Positions 6,966 to 16,344 of a stretch of 64,000 bases of DNA are shown here, in pieces. The translations under genes and the position numbers were made by a program. Positions within the stretch are counted from its first letter, which is position 1, and each line of letters opens with the position of its first letter. Source of the DNA: Streptococcus sanguinis (GTDB lineage Bacteria; Bacillota; Bacilli; Lactobacillales; Streptococcaceae); contig NZ_RJMV01000002.1 in NCBI RefSeq assembly GCF_003943735.1, positions 223,943 through 287,942 of the forward strand, written 5' to 3'. A model generated the notes under the pieces. That model did no database searches. It was not told the DNA's origin and saw only the letters and a list, made by a program, of their open reading frames with translations.

Positions 6966-9900
6966 ATGAAACTGAAAAAATGGCTGCTATTTTTGATGCT
7001 GCCCCTGCTGTTTTTGCTGGATTTGAAGCTGTTTACAGCAACAGCTCAAGCTGATGCTTTGAAGAATGCAATCACAGATATTAAGATTTGGGACCACTCT
7101 AATGGCCGCGAAGCAACCAAGGTTAACGGTGCTTACAATTTGGTCCAAGGGGGAAATTATCGCTATGAGCTAGTTTTTGATTTGTCTGCTTACGATAACC
7201 AGCTCAAGGATGGGGATACCTTTACCTTTACAGTACCGAACGGTGCAACCATTGCTGATGGTACAACTTTTACTCTGACGGATAATGAAACGCAGGTCCA
7301 GCTCGGAGCTGCTAAGATGACATCGAATGGTTCAGGTAAGGGCGGTCTGATCACAGTTACTATTCAGAATTTGGCAGATTACAAGTCTAAGACAACTGCT
7401 AGTGGAGTAAGAGGGAGCTTCTTCTTTGACTTTCAGGCGACGACAGTAGGCGCTGATCAAGACTGGAATTATAAGCCTGAGGAAACTCAAGGCGCGATGA
7501 GCCATAAGGTAACCATTAACGAGCGCAAACAGAGCAGTTTTTCAACAGCCGGTGAAAACTACGCTAAGATTGGAGGAGTCATTGCTAAGAAGCCATATAA
7601 TTCGGCTATTCTAGGAAAGAGCGGTGACTACTCACACAACTGGACTGTTCGTATCAATACTCAGCAAAAGACTTATAATTCTCCGATTGTTATCAAGGAT
7701 GTCATTCCAGATAGCAGTGCACCAATGCAATTCGTTCCGGAGCAATTTGTCCTTCGCCAAGGGGAGTACACACAGAGTTTATCAAGTATTGCGAATTCTG
7801 TTATCTTGAAAGAAGGTCAAGATTATACAGTTGCCTATAATGACACTTATACAGAGTTTACTCTAACCATCAATAACCCAGGCAATCGTGCCTTTATGTT
7901 GAACTATATGACTACTTCACCAGCTGATGGTTCTTTAGTATCCAATACGGCTGAGATGGAAGTTGATAATACAAAACTGCCATTCAGAGACGATCGTCCT
8001 AGTCAGACGAGTTCTACGATAGAGCGCAGTAGCCGGATTACAGAGGGCGGTGTCATCACAGCTGATATCAGCAACAGTCTGGTTCTCTACAAGCAAGATT
8101 CTAAGACTGGCAAAATGCTGGAAGGTGCTGTCTTTAAGGTGACAACTCCTAGCGGTGAAGAGATTACTCTGCCGCCGACAGATGCTAACGGTCGGGTTTC
8201 TACACAACCTTTCTCAAGTGAAGAAATCAAGAAAGGCCAATTCACAGTAGAAGAAGTCACAGCTCCGGAAGGCTATGTACTGGACAGCAATCCGATGAAA
8301 GTGACTATCAAGGCTGACGGAGCGGTTAAGACAGTCAAGAATACGGTAGATCCAAATGCCAGCAAAAAGCTGACAGTCAAGAAAATTTGGAAAGATGAAA
8401 ACAATCAGGATGGCAAGCGTCCGGCTTCCATCACTGTAGATGTCTACGCTAACGGTCAAAAACTGGCTGATAAGACAGTGACCGTAACTGGTGGCAGTAC
8501 AGATGCGGAGTGGACAGCTCAGATAACTGATTTACCAATCTTTGATGCCAACGGACAAAAAATCACCTATACAATCGGTGAAGAACAGCTTGATGGCTAC
8601 GATGCTCCAGAAGTAGATCAGGAAAATCTCACTGTTACCAATAGTCGTACGCCAGAGAAAATCTCTATTAAAGCCAGCAAGAAATGGGATGATGCCGAGA
8701 ATCAAGACGGCAAACGTCCTGCCAATGTTGTTGTAAAACTTTATAAAGAAGTCGGCGGTCAGAAATCAGAAGTTGCGAACAGAACTCTGACCGAAGCTGA
8801 CCAGTGGGCGACTGAGTTCACTAACTTGAACAAATATGAAAAGGGACAAGAAGTTGTTTATTCTCTGGAAGAAGACGCGGTTCCTCACTATCAATCTCAG
8901 GTAACTGGCAATGCTGCTGATGGCTTTGTAGTGACCAACACTTACAAGCCAGAAACCATCAAGATTTCCGGTCAGAAGAAGTGGGATGATGCAGATAACC
9001 AAGATGGCAAGCGTCCAAATGCTGTTAGAGTCAAGATCTTGAAAGGCCAAGATATTGTCGATGTACAGGAAGTGACGGCTGCTAACGGTTGGAAATATGA
9101 ATCTAATCCTCTTCCTAAATATGCAGCTGGCCAAGAAATTGCTTATACTGTTGCAGAAGAAGCTGTCTCAGGCTACACGAGCAAGGTGGACGGCTACAAC
9201 ATCACCAACTCTTACACTCCAGAAACGGTCAAGATTTCTGGTCAAAAGAAGTGGGATGATGCGGACAACCAAGATGGCAAGCGTCCAGCTTCTGTTAAGG
9301 TTAAAATTCTGAATGGAGATACGGTTGTTGATGAGCAAAATGTGACTTCTGCTAACGAATGGAAATATGAGTCTAAGGCTCTACCTAAATATGCGTCAGG
9401 CCAAGAAATCACTTATACCGTAAGTGAGGAAACTGTTCCAGGTTATACTAGCAAAGTGGATGGTTACAACATCACCAACTCTTACACTCCAGAGACAACG
9501 ACTGTGTCTGGAAGCAAGACTTGGGAAGATGGCGATAACCAAGATGGCAAGCGTCCAGCTTCTATCACAGTTAATCTGCTAGCTGATGGTCAAAAAGTCA
9601 ATACCCAAACAGTCGGAGAGGCAGAAGGCTGGTCTTACAACTTTACTGGCTTGCCAGTCTACAAGGATGGCCAACGAATTACCTATACAGTAACGGAAGA
9701 AGCTGTTCCAGGTTATTCAACCAGTCTCAACGGCTACAATATTACTAACTCTTATACACCAGAGAAGACAGAAATCACTGCCAGCAAGACCTGGAATGAC
9801 AGCGACAATCAAGACGGCAAGCGTCCAACTAAGATTAGCATTAAGCTGATGAAGACAGTCGGCGGTGTCAAGACAGAAGTCGCTAGCAAGGAAGTGACGG

Positions 9901-11651
9901 CTACTGATCAATGGAAAACCAAATTTGAAAATCTGCCAGTCTATGAAAATGGTCAGAAGATTGATTACTCTATCGAAGAAGATGATGTAGCTGGCTATAC
10001 TAAAGAAATCAAAGATTTCACAGTTACCAACTCTTACACTCCAGAGATGATCAAGATTTCCGGTCAAAAAGTCTGGGATGACGCTGATAACCAAGACGGC
10101 AAGCGTCCAGCTTCTGTTAAGGTTAAGGTAAAAAATGGTGATACTGTCGTAGATGAGCTGGAAGTAACAGCTGCTAACGATTGGAAGTTTGAGTCTAAAG
10201 CCCTTCCTAAGTATGCAGCAGGTCAAGAGATTGCCTATACTGTTACTGAAGAAGCAGTTGCGGACTATCAAACTAAGATTGATAAGTTCACCATTACTAA
10301 TTCTTACACTCCTCAAAGTACAGAATATGCTGTGACTAAGGTTTGGGAAGATGCTGATAACCAAGACGGCAAGCGTCCAGCTTCTATCACAGTGCAACTG
10401 TATAGCTCAGTAAATGGTAAAGAGCCAGTTGCTGTCGCAGGTAAGACATTGACCTTGACGGCTGATAATGAGACAGCTGCTAACACTTGGAAAGCAAGCT
10501 TCACCAATCTGCCTCAGTTTGACAAGGGACAGGAGATCACTTACTCTGTCAAAGAGGATGATGCAACAGTAGCCGTTTTGAAAGAAAAAGGTTACAGTCC
10601 GAAAGTAGAAGGTCAGACAATCACTAACTCTCATACTCCAGAGCAGGTGAAAGTTTCTGGTCAGAAAGTCTGGGATGATGCAGACGATCAAGACGGCAAA
10701 CGCCCAACATCTATTACAGTTAAGGTAATGGATGGAAGCACTATTGTTGATACACTTGAAGTAACAGCTGCTAATGGATGGAAGTTTGAATCTAAAGACC
10801 TGCCTAAATATAGAAATGGTCAAGAGATTGTCTACACGCTTTCTGAAGTGTCAGTTGCTCAATATGAAACTAAGATTGATAAGTTCACCATTACCAACTC
10901 CTATACTCCAGAAACCGTTAAAGTCTCTGGTCAAAAGGTTTGGGATGATGCAAATAACCAAGATGGCAAGCGCCCAGCATCTATCAAGGTCAAGATTTTG
11001 GACGGAGACAAGGTGGTAGATGAGCTGGAAGTGACAGCCGCTACTGACTGGAAGTTTGAGTCTAAAGATCTGCCTAAGAATAAGAAGGGCAAGAAAATCA
11101 ACTATACAGTCCTTGAAGAAGTGACAGTTGAGGGTTATAGCAGTAGCCAAGAACAAGCAACAGATGGCAGCTTCACTTTGACTAACAGCTATAAACCAAC
11201 ACAGATTGCTGTTAAGGGAACTGCGGTATGGTCAGATGCTGAAAATCAAGATAAGGTGCGACCTTCTAAGGTTACTGTTCGCCTCTTGGCAGATGGCAAA
11301 CCAATCAAAGAAGAGGTTGTGTCAGGAGAAAATGGTTGGCAGTATAACTTTAGCGACCTTCCTAAGTACAAGGATGGCAAGGAAATTGTCTATAGCGTTG
11401 CGGCTGATCCAGTAGATGGCTATAAGCTTGAGATCAACGGTACTCAGCTGACCTTTAGTCATGTCCCTGCTAAGAAAGAGAGTGTTGAAGGGAAGGTTTC
11501 TGCTGATAAGCCAGGCGGTCAAGCTCCGAAAGTCGGAGGAAAAGCTCTTCCGCGTACTGGACAGGAAGAAAATCTCCTTGTTACTATTCTTGGCTTCCTA
11601 GCAGCGCTTCTCGCAGGAGGAATGCTGGTAGCTAAGGCAAAACGCAGCTAA
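6966..11651 (+). CDS. Cell-wall-anchored adhesin with CnaB repeats and LPRTG sorting signal
   Basis: A 1561-residue surface protein. A signal peptide (MKLKKW plus a hydrophobic core, cleavage near ATAQA, about residue 30) is followed by an N-terminal region of about 350 residues with the look of a two-subdomain immunoglobulin-like binding head. A SpaA-type domain comes next (about 365-465), then eleven CnaB repeats (about 466-1500), and finally a sorting signal: LPRTG at 1528-1532, a hydrophobic stretch and a KAKRS tail. Each CnaB unit has the Lys near K-x-W, the Glu in YTVxE and the Asn in TNSY expected to form a Lys-Asn isopeptide bond, making a stiff, protease-resistant stalk. Sortase A should attach it to peptidoglycan. 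The ligand is unknown; collagen or another host matrix protein is a family-based guess. No sortase or pilin partner is nearby. Confidence 0.93.
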   Translation: MKLKKWLLFLMLPLLFLLDLKLFTATAQADALKNAITDIKIWDHSNGREATKVNGAYNLVQGGNYRYELVFDLSAYDNQLKDGDTFTFTVPNGATIADGTTFTLTDNETQVQLGAAKMTSNGSGKGGLITVTIQNLADYKSKTTASGVRGSFFFDFQATTVGADQDWNYKPEETQGAMSHKVTINERKQSSFSTAGENYAKIGGVIAKKPYNSAILGKSGDYSHNWTVRINTQQKTYNSPIVIKDVIPDSSAPMQFVPEQFVLRQGEYTQSLSSIANSVILKEGQDYTVAYNDTYTEFTLTINNPGNRAFMLNYMTTSPADGSLVSNTAEMEVDNTKLPFRDDRPSQTSSTIERSSRITEGGVITADISNSLVLYKQDSKTGKMLEGAVFKVTTPSGEEITLPPTDANGRVSTQPFSSEEIKKGQFTVEEVTAPEGYVLDSNPMKVTIKADGAVKTVKNTVDPNASKKLTVKKIWKDENNQDGKRPASITVDVYANGQKLADKTVTVTGGSTDAEWTAQITDLPIFDANGQKITYTIGEEQLDGYDAPEVDQENLTVTNSRTPEKISIKASKKWDDAENQDGKRPANVVVKLYKEVGGQKSEVANRTLTEADQWATEFTNLNKYEKGQEVVYSLEEDAVPHYQSQVTGNAADGFVVTNTYKPETIKISGQKKWDDADNQDGKRPNAVRVKILKGQDIVDVQEVTAANGWKYESNPLPKYAAGQEIAYTVAEEAVSGYTSKVDGYNITNSYTPETVKISGQKKWDDADNQDGKRPASVKVKILNGDTVVDEQNVTSANEWKYESKALPKYASGQEITYTVSEETVPGYTSKVDGYNITNSYTPETTTVSGSKTWEDGDNQDGKRPASITVNLLADGQKVNTQTVGEAEGWSYNFTGLPVYKDGQRITYTVTEEAVPGYSTSLNGYNITNSYTPEKTEITASKTWNDSDNQDGKRPTKISIKLMKTVGGVKTEVASKEVTATDQWKTKFENLPVYENGQKIDYSIEEDDVAGYTKEIKDFTVTNSYTPEMIKISGQKVWDDADNQDGKRPASVKVKVKNGDTVVDELEVTAANDWKFESKALPKYAAGQEIAYTVTEEAVADYQTKIDKFTITNSYTPQSTEYAVTKVWEDADNQDGKRPASITVQLYSSVNGKEPVAVAGKTLTLTADNETAANTWKASFTNLPQFDKGQEITYSVKEDDATVAVLKEKGYSPKVEGQTITNSHTPEQVKVSGQKVWDDADDQDGKRPTSITVKVMDGSTIVDTLEVTAANGWKFESKDLPKYRNGQEIVYTLSEVSVAQYETKIDKFTITNSYTPETVKVSGQKVWDDANNQDGKRPASIKVKILDGDKVVDELEVTAATDWKFESKDLPKNKKGKKINYTVLEEVTVEGYSSSQEQATDGSFTLTNSYKPTQIAVKGTAVWSDAENQDKVRPSKVTVRLLADGKPIKEEVVSGENGWQYNFSDLPKYKDGKEIVYSVAADPVDGYKLEINGTQLTFSHVPAKKESVEGKVSADKPGGQAPKVGGKALPRTGQEENLLVTILGFLAALLAGGMLVAKAKRS
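8361..11466 (+). repeat. Eleven tandem CnaB repeats, mostly 270 bp each
   Basis: Units begin near 8361, 8661, 8958, 9228, 9498, 9768, 10050, 10320, 10647, 10917 and 11205. Six of these (starting 8958, 9228, 9498, 10050, 10647 and the like) are 270 bases, or 90 residues, long. The block W-x-D-x3-QDGKRP recurs in the first ten units and has decayed to QDKVRP in the last. Units 3 and 4 are closely similar at the DNA level, so copy number probably varies by recombination. Confidence 0.9.
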
Positions 11652-11701
11652 TCAGTTTTGTGACTTACTGAAAATTACAGTGAGCATCTCATTCGATATA
11701 A

Positions 11702-11738
11702 AAAAGCGAACAGGTTCTTTTAAGCTTGTTCGCTTTTA
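11702..11738 (+). terminator. Terminator of the adhesin gene
   Basis: AAAAGCGAACA (11702-11712) pairs with TGTTCGCTTTT (11727-11737), giving an 11-bp stem that ends in a T run, about 50 bases after the stop codon. Confidence 0.85.
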
Positions 11739-11852
11739 TCATGCCAGTTTTATTACAAATATTTTAAAGCGATTGTTTTCTATGAAAAATGAAGCCAACC
11801 TTAAGAAATGTCTTCTATGCAAAACAAGCAAGCTAAATCTCGCTTTTTTTGT

Positions 11853-11858
11853 TATAAT
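11853..11858 (+). promoter_or_regulatory. -10 box before rsgA
   Basis: TATAAT at 11853-11858 lies 27 bases before the TTG start of rsgA. No convincing -35 hexamer is seen at the right distance; the upstream stretch is T-rich. Confidence 0.5.
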
Positions 11859-11885
11859 GAGTGTATTAACTTTTAAGGAGCAATC

Positions 11886-12764
11886 TTGCAAGGAAAAATC
11901 ATTAAGGCTCTGGCTGGTTTCTATTATGTAGAGTCGGATGGACAGGTTTATCAAACCAGAGCGCGGGGTAATTTTCGCAAAAAAGGGCAGACACCTTATG
12001 TCGGTGATGAAGTCGAATTTTCAGCAGAAAAAGACTCGGAAGGCTATATTTTAAAAATAGCAGAGCGAAAGAACAGTCTAGTACGGCCGCCGATTGTCAA
12101 TATTGACCAGGCAGTTGTAATCATGAGCGCGAAAGAGCCGGATTTCAATGCCAATCTGTTAGATCGTTTTCTGGTGCTTTTAGAGCATAAACAGATTCAT
12201 CCTATTATCTACATCAGCAAGTTGGACCTGCTAGAGGACGAGCAGAGCTTGGATAGCTATGTGGATGTCTATCAGGCTATCGGATATGAGGTTCTTAAGG
12301 CTACTGAGGAGTTGCTGCCGCAACTGACAGGGAAAATCACCGTTTTCATGGGACAGACTGGGGTTGGAAAGTCCACCCTGCTCAATAAAATCGCTCCAGA
12401 CCTAGAGTTAGAAACAGGAGAGATTTCTGAAAGTCTGGGTCGTGGCCGCCATACGACACGGGCTGTCAGCTTTTACAATCTAAACGGTGGGAAGATTGCC
12501 GATACGCCAGGATTTTCGTCTTTGGATTACGAGGTGACTACAGCTGAAGATCTCAATCAAGCTTTTCCAGAGATTGCTGAGTTCAGCCAGTCTTGTAAGT
12601 TTCGTACTTGCACTCATACTCACGAGCCGGCTTGTGCAGTCAAGCCAGCAGTTGAGTCCGGCCAGATAGCTTCATTCCGCTTTGATAATTATTTGCAGTT
12701 TCTCAGCGAGATTGAGAATCGCCGGGAAACCTATAAAAAAGTTGCCAAAAAAAATTCTAAATAA
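11886..12764 (+). CDS. rsgA: Ribosome small-subunit-dependent GTPase RsgA
   Basis: RsgA is a circularly permuted GTPase that helps late 30S maturation and releases RbfA. The 292-residue protein has an N-terminal OB fold (about 1-70), then permuted G motifs: SKLD (G4) comes before [13 protein letters not shown] (G1) and DTPG (G3). A C-terminal zinc knuckle has C-x4-C-x-H-x5-C ([14 protein letters not shown]). The start is TTG at 11886 with AAGGAG five bases before it. It heads the rsgA-rpe-thiN-rmuC-yhaM run, in which the first three genes are tightly spaced. Confidence 0.95.
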   Translation: MQGKIIKALAGFYYVESDGQVYQTRARGNFRKKGQTPYVGDEVEFSAEKDSEGYILKIAERKNSLVRPPIVNIDQAVVIMSAKEPDFNANLLDRFLVLLEHKQIHPIIYISKLDLLEDEQSLDSYVDVYQAIGYEVLKATEELLPQLTGKITVFMGQTGVGKSTLLNKIAPDLELETGEISESLGRGRHTTRAVSFYNLNGGKIADTPGFSSLDYEVTTAEDLNQAFPEIAEFSQSCKFRTCTHTHEPACAVKPAVESGQIASFRFDNYLQFLSEIENRRETYKKVAKKNSK

Positions 12765-12775
12765 GGAGAAGAACT

Positions 12776-13435
12776 ATGACATCATTCAAAATCGCCCCTT
12801 CAATTCTAAGTGCGGACTATGCTAATTTTGAAGCAGAATTGAAGAAGTTAGAAGCGACAGGTGCTGAGTATGCCCATATTGATATTATGGACGGTCATTT
12901 TGTACCAAATATCAGCTTTGGAGCTGGGGTTGTTGCCAGTATGCGTCCTCACAGTAAGCTAGTCTTTGACTGCCATCTGATGGTTTCCAATCCTGAGCAC
13001 CATATCGAAGAATTCGCTCGTGCCGGTGCAGATATTATCAGCATCCATGCCGAAGCGACGCCTCATATCCACGGAGCACTGCAGAAGATTCGGGCAGCGG
13101 GAGTCAAGCCTAGTGTTGTGATTAATCCGGGAACACCAGTCGAAGCAGTCAAAAATGTTTTGAATTTGGTTGATCAAGTCCTTGTGATGACAGTGAATCC
13201 AGGATTTGGCGGTCAGGCCTTTCTGCCAGAAACCATGGATAAGATTCGTGAACTGGTCGTTCTGCGCGAAGTCAATCAGCTGAATTTTGATATTGAAGTG
13301 GATGGCGGTATTGATGATAAGACGATTGGAATTGCTAAAGAAGCCGGTGCCAATGTCTTCGTAGCAGGCAGCTATGTCTTCAAAGGTGATGTCAATCATC
13401 AAGTCCAAACCTTACGGGATGCCCTGCATGACTAG
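12776..13435 (+). CDS. rpe: Ribulose-phosphate 3-epimerase
   Basis: Rpe interconverts D-ribulose 5-phosphate and D-xylulose 5-phosphate in the pentose phosphate pathway and works with the transketolase encoded at 50230. The 219-residue TIM-barrel protein shows the metal-site motifs HIDIMDGHFVPN, VFDCHLMV, and the catalytic aspartate in EVDGGID, plus the phosphate loop GSYVF. It starts 11 bases after rsgA behind a strong AAGGAG and overlaps the thiN start. Length and motifs are normal. Confidence 0.96.
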   Translation: MTSFKIAPSILSADYANFEAELKKLEATGAEYAHIDIMDGHFVPNISFGAGVVASMRPHSKLVFDCHLMVSNPEHHIEEFARAGADIISIHAEATPHIHGALQKIRAAGVKPSVVINPGTPVEAVKNVLNLVDQVLVMTVNPGFGGQAFLPETMDKIRELVVLREVNQLNFDIEVDGGIDDKTIGIAKEAGANVFVAGSYVFKGDVNHQVQTLRDALHD

Positions 13436-14060
13436 GATTGCGCTTTTTGCTGGGGGGAATTTGGAGCATTTTAGCTTAGACTTTGATGTGTTGGTCGGAG
13501 TAGATCGTGGGAGCCTCTTTCTGCTTGAGCAAGGAGTTTGTCCTGATTTGGCTGTTGGGGATTTTGACTCTGTGACCAAGGAAGAATTGTCGCATATAAA
13601 AGATCGAAGCAAGGAAGTCATTCAGGCCCATCCTGAAAAGGATGATACGGACTTGGAATTAGCTGTTCTGTCTTGTTTTGAGCGCTACCCGGATGCCTGT
13701 CTGACCATTTTCGGAGCCTTTGGCGGTCGTCTGGATCATACTTTGGCCAATGTTTTCCTGCCTAGCAATGAGAAAATTGCTCCTTATATGGAGAAGATTT
13801 GCCTAGAAGATGGACAGAATCTGCTGACCTATGTTCCCAAGGGGCGTCATGAAATCAAGCCAGTAGCTGGTATGCGTTATCTGGCTTTTCTGCCATCGGA
13901 TGATGCTGCCTTAACGATTGAGGGCGCCAAATATCCGCTCAATAAAGATAACTTTTTTTTCAAAAAAGTGTATGCTTCTAACGAATTTATAGATAAGCCC
14001 ATTTATTTGGACTTTGATAGCGGCTATACAGTCGTTATTTACAGCAAAGACAGGAGCTGA
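13428..14060 (+). CDS. thiN: Thiamine pyrophosphokinase
   Basis: ThiN transfers pyrophosphate from ATP to thiamine and makes thiamine diphosphate, the cofactor of transketolase. With the ATG at 13428 the protein has 210 residues and begins MTRIALFAGGNLEHF as in relatives. The N-terminal catalytic domain has GVDRGSLFLLEQG, GDFDSVT, HPEKDDTDLELA and GAFGGRLDHTLAN, and the C-terminal domain is a beta sandwich. An ATG at 13374 in the same frame would overlap rpe by over 60 bases and has no ribosome site. The chosen start overlaps rpe by eight bases, suggesting coupled translation. Confidence 0.94.
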   Translation: MTRIALFAGGNLEHFSLDFDVLVGVDRGSLFLLEQGVCPDLAVGDFDSVTKEELSHIKDRSKEVIQAHPEKDDTDLELAVLSCFERYPDACLTIFGAFGGRLDHTLANVFLPSNEKIAPYMEKICLEDGQNLLTYVPKGRHEIKPVAGMRYLAFLPSDDAALTIEGAKYPLNKDNFFFKKVYASNEFIDKPIYLDFDSGYTVVIYSKDRS

Positions 14061-14061
14061 T

Positions 14062-15318
14062 ATGGAGTTTATAATTATCCTCATTCTTTTGGGAAATATA
14101 GTGCTGACCTTTCTTCTATGGCAAAAGCTTAGTCAGCAGACCGAGACGCTAAAGCAAGTCTTGGAAAATCAGGCAGATCATCTATCGGATCAGTTGGACT
14201 ATCGCTTGGAGCAGGAAAGCCAGAAAAAGCAAACGGCTCAGAAAGAGCTGGAATTAGCTCTGGGAGATCGTTTGAGCGAGGTCAGGACAGATTTGAACCG
14301 CAACTTGACAGAGCTGCGCTTGGAAATCAGTGACAACCTTACCAAGAATCGGGATAAAACTGACGAGCGTATGCGGCAAATCCAAGAGTCAAATGAAACC
14401 CGTCTAGAACAGATGCGACAGACTGTTGAAGAAAAACTGGAAAAAACACTTCAGACTCGTCTTCAGACTTCTTTTGAAACCGTCTCTAAGCAGTTGGAGT
14501 CTGTCAATCGCGGTCTGGGAGAAATGCAGAGTGTTGCCCGAGATGTCGGTACACTGAATAAGGTCTTATCCAACACCAAGACGCGAGGGATTCTAGGGGA
14601 GTTGCAGCTAGGGCAGATTATTGAGGACATCATGACTGCTAGTCAGTATGAGCGAGAGTTTGTGACGGTGGCCGGCTCTAGTGAACGGGTCGAATATGCC
14701 ATTAAACTGCCGGGGCAGGCAGAGCATGAATATGTCTATCTGCCCATTGATTCTAAGTTCCCTCTGGCTGATTATTACCGTTTGGAAGATGCTTATGAGT
14801 CTGGCAGCAAGGAAGAGATTGAGCTCTACCGCAAGTCTCTCTTAGCAAGTGTCAAGCGCTTTGCCAAGGATATTAAGAGTAAATATCTGGCACCGCCGGC
14901 TACAACCAACTTTGGTATCATGTTTCTGCCAACGGAAGGTCTCTATTCGGAAGTTGTTCGCAATCCAGCCTTTTTTGACAGTTTGCGACGGGAGGAGCAG
15001 ATTGTGGTGGCGGGACCGTCGACCCTCTCTGCCTTGCTCAATTCACTGTCTGTCGGCTTTAAAACGCTCAATATCCAAAAAAGTGCGGACGACATCAGCA
15101 AGGTTCTGGGCTCAGTCAAATCCGAGTTTAACAAGTTTGGTGGCATTCTGACCAAGGCACAGAAACATTTGCAGCATGCTTCGGGTAACATTGATGAACT
15201 CTTGACTCGGCGGACAGGAGCTATCGAAAGAACCTTACGCCATATTGAGCTGTCTGACCAAGACCTCGATTTGAACTTACTTGATTTTTCAGAAGAAAGG
15301 GAAAACAATGAAGATTAA
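14062..15318 (+). CDS. rmuC: DNA recombination protein RmuC homolog
   Basis: RmuC proteins have a nuclease-like fold and limit inversions at short inverted repeats; their biochemical activity is unproven. The 418-residue protein has an N-terminal membrane anchor (residues about 2-22), a long coiled coil (about 25-150, rich in E/Q/K) and the RmuC domain (about 165-375, with GILGELQLGQIIED and PIDSKFPLADYYRL). The ATG at 14062 follows AGGAG and comes one base after the thiN stop; an earlier in-frame ATG at 14014 is inside thiN. The start codon of yhaM overlaps its end. Confidence 0.93.
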   Translation: MEFIIILILLGNIVLTFLLWQKLSQQTETLKQVLENQADHLSDQLDYRLEQESQKKQTAQKELELALGDRLSEVRTDLNRNLTELRLEISDNLTKNRDKTDERMRQIQESNETRLEQMRQTVEEKLEKTLQTRLQTSFETVSKQLESVNRGLGEMQSVARDVGTLNKVLSNTKTRGILGELQLGQIIEDIMTASQYEREFVTVAGSSERVEYAIKLPGQAEHEYVYLPIDSKFPLADYYRLEDAYESGSKEEIELYRKSLLASVKRFAKDIKSKYLAPPATTNFGIMFLPTEGLYSEVVRNPAFFDSLRREEQIVVAGPSTLSALLNSLSVGFKTLNIQKSADDISKVLGSVKSEFNKFGGILTKAQKHLQHASGNIDELLTRRTGAIERTLRHIELSDQDLDLNLLDFSEERENNED

Positions 15319-16252
15319 TCAAATGAAAAAAGATGAACTGTTTGAAGGTTTCTATCTGATCAAGTCAGCAGAAGTCCGTCAGACAAGGGCTGGGAAAAAT
15401 TATCTGGCCTTCACTTTCCAAGACGATACAGGAGTAATCGAGGGCAAACTCTGGGATGCTCAGCCACATAATGTTGAAGAATTTACTGCTGGCAAGGTTG
15501 TGCACATGCAAGGCCGACGAGAGGTCTACAATAACACACCCCAGGTAAATCAACTGACCCTGCGTCTTCCTAAGGCTGGAGAGCCCAATGACCCGGCAGA
15601 CTTCAAGGAAAAACCACCAGTTGACCAGAAGGAAATCCGAGAGTATCTAGCTCAGATGATTTTTAAGATTGAGAATTCGGTCTGGCAGCGCGTGGTCCGC
15701 TCGCTTTATAGCAAGTACGACAAGGAGTTTTATTCTTATCCAGCTGCCAAGACTAATCACCATGCTTTTGAGTCTGGCCTAGCCTTTCATACCGCTACTA
15801 TGGTCAAGCTGGCAGACGCTATCGGAGACATTTATCCTCAGCTTAATAAAAGCTTGCTCTTTGCAGGGATTATGCTCCATGACTTGGCCAAGGTTATTGA
15901 GCTCAGCGGTCCGGAAAATACAGAGTACACTGTGCGAGGCAATCTGATTGGTCACATCGCTTTGATTGATGAAGAGTTGACCAAGACCCTGATGGAGCTG
16001 AAAATTGACGATAGTAAGGAAGAGGTTATTGTACTGCGCCATGTCCTTCTCAGCCACCACGGTCTCTTGGAATACGGCAGTCCTGTACGGCCTAAGATTA
16101 TGGAGGCAGAAATTCTGCACATGATTGATAATCTGGATGCGGAGATGATGATGATGACTGCTGCCTTGGGACTTGTAGATCCAGGTGAAATGAGCAATAA
16201 AATATTCGCTCTTGAAGGCCGTTCTTTCTACAAACCAAAACTTGAACAGTAA
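15308..16252 (+). CDS. yhaM: 3'-5' exoribonuclease YhaM (Cbf1)
   Basis: YhaM degrades single-stranded RNA from the 3' end; in streptococci it trims the tails left after terminators. The 314-residue protein has an N-terminal OB fold (about 15-90, YLAFTFQDDTGVIEGKLWD) and an HD domain with HHAFESGLAFHT, the H-D pair in IMLHDLAK, and HHGLLEYG further on. The ATG at 15308 with GAAAGGGAAAAC in front overlaps rmuC by 11 bases. A terminator follows directly, ending the rsgA-yhaM run. Confidence 0.94.
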   Translation: MKINQMKKDELFEGFYLIKSAEVRQTRAGKNYLAFTFQDDTGVIEGKLWDAQPHNVEEFTAGKVVHMQGRREVYNNTPQVNQLTLRLPKAGEPNDPADFKEKPPVDQKEIREYLAQMIFKIENSVWQRVVRSLYSKYDKEFYSYPAAKTNHHAFESGLAFHTATMVKLADAIGDIYPQLNKSLLFAGIMLHDLAKVIELSGPENTEYTVRGNLIGHIALIDEELTKTLMELKIDDSKEEVIVLRHVLLSHHGLLEYGSPVRPKIMEAEILHMIDNLDAEMMMMTAALGLVDPGEMSNKIFALEGRSFYKPKLEQ

Positions 16253-16258
16253 AATACG

Positions 16259-16299
16259 AAAAATGGACATTACTTGGAAAAGAATGTTCGTTTTTTTGT
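16259..16299 (+). terminator. Terminator after yhaM, with a PurBox-like sequence in its right arm
   Basis: AAAAATGGACATT (16259-16271) pairs with AATGTTCGTTTTT (16283-16295) through Watson-Crick and G-U pairs, followed by more T. Read on the minus strand, the right arm is AAAAACGAACATT, which differs at one position from the lactic-acid-bacterial PurR box AWWWCCGAACWWT. It lies just before the purR promoter. Confidence 0.6.
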
Positions 16300-16310
16300 T
16301 TCTGTTATGG

Positions 16311-16316
16311 TATAAT
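16311..16316 (+). promoter_or_regulatory. -10 box of purR
   Basis: A consensus TATAAT at 16311-16316 lies about 29 bases before the purR start. The region 17 bases further upstream is the T-rich arm of the yhaM terminator, so the -35 is not clear. Confidence 0.6.
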
Positions 16317-16344
16317 GAATAAAATAACTTTAATTGGTGAAAAA

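Noticed and set aside
9717..10397. 226-codon minus-strand frame inside the adhesin gene
   Set aside because: It is the antisense shadow of the CnaB repeats; its own internal repetition only mirrors them.
8361..11466. CRISPR array or mobile repeat
   Set aside because: The regular 270-base repeats are in frame inside one protein and code for CnaB domains.
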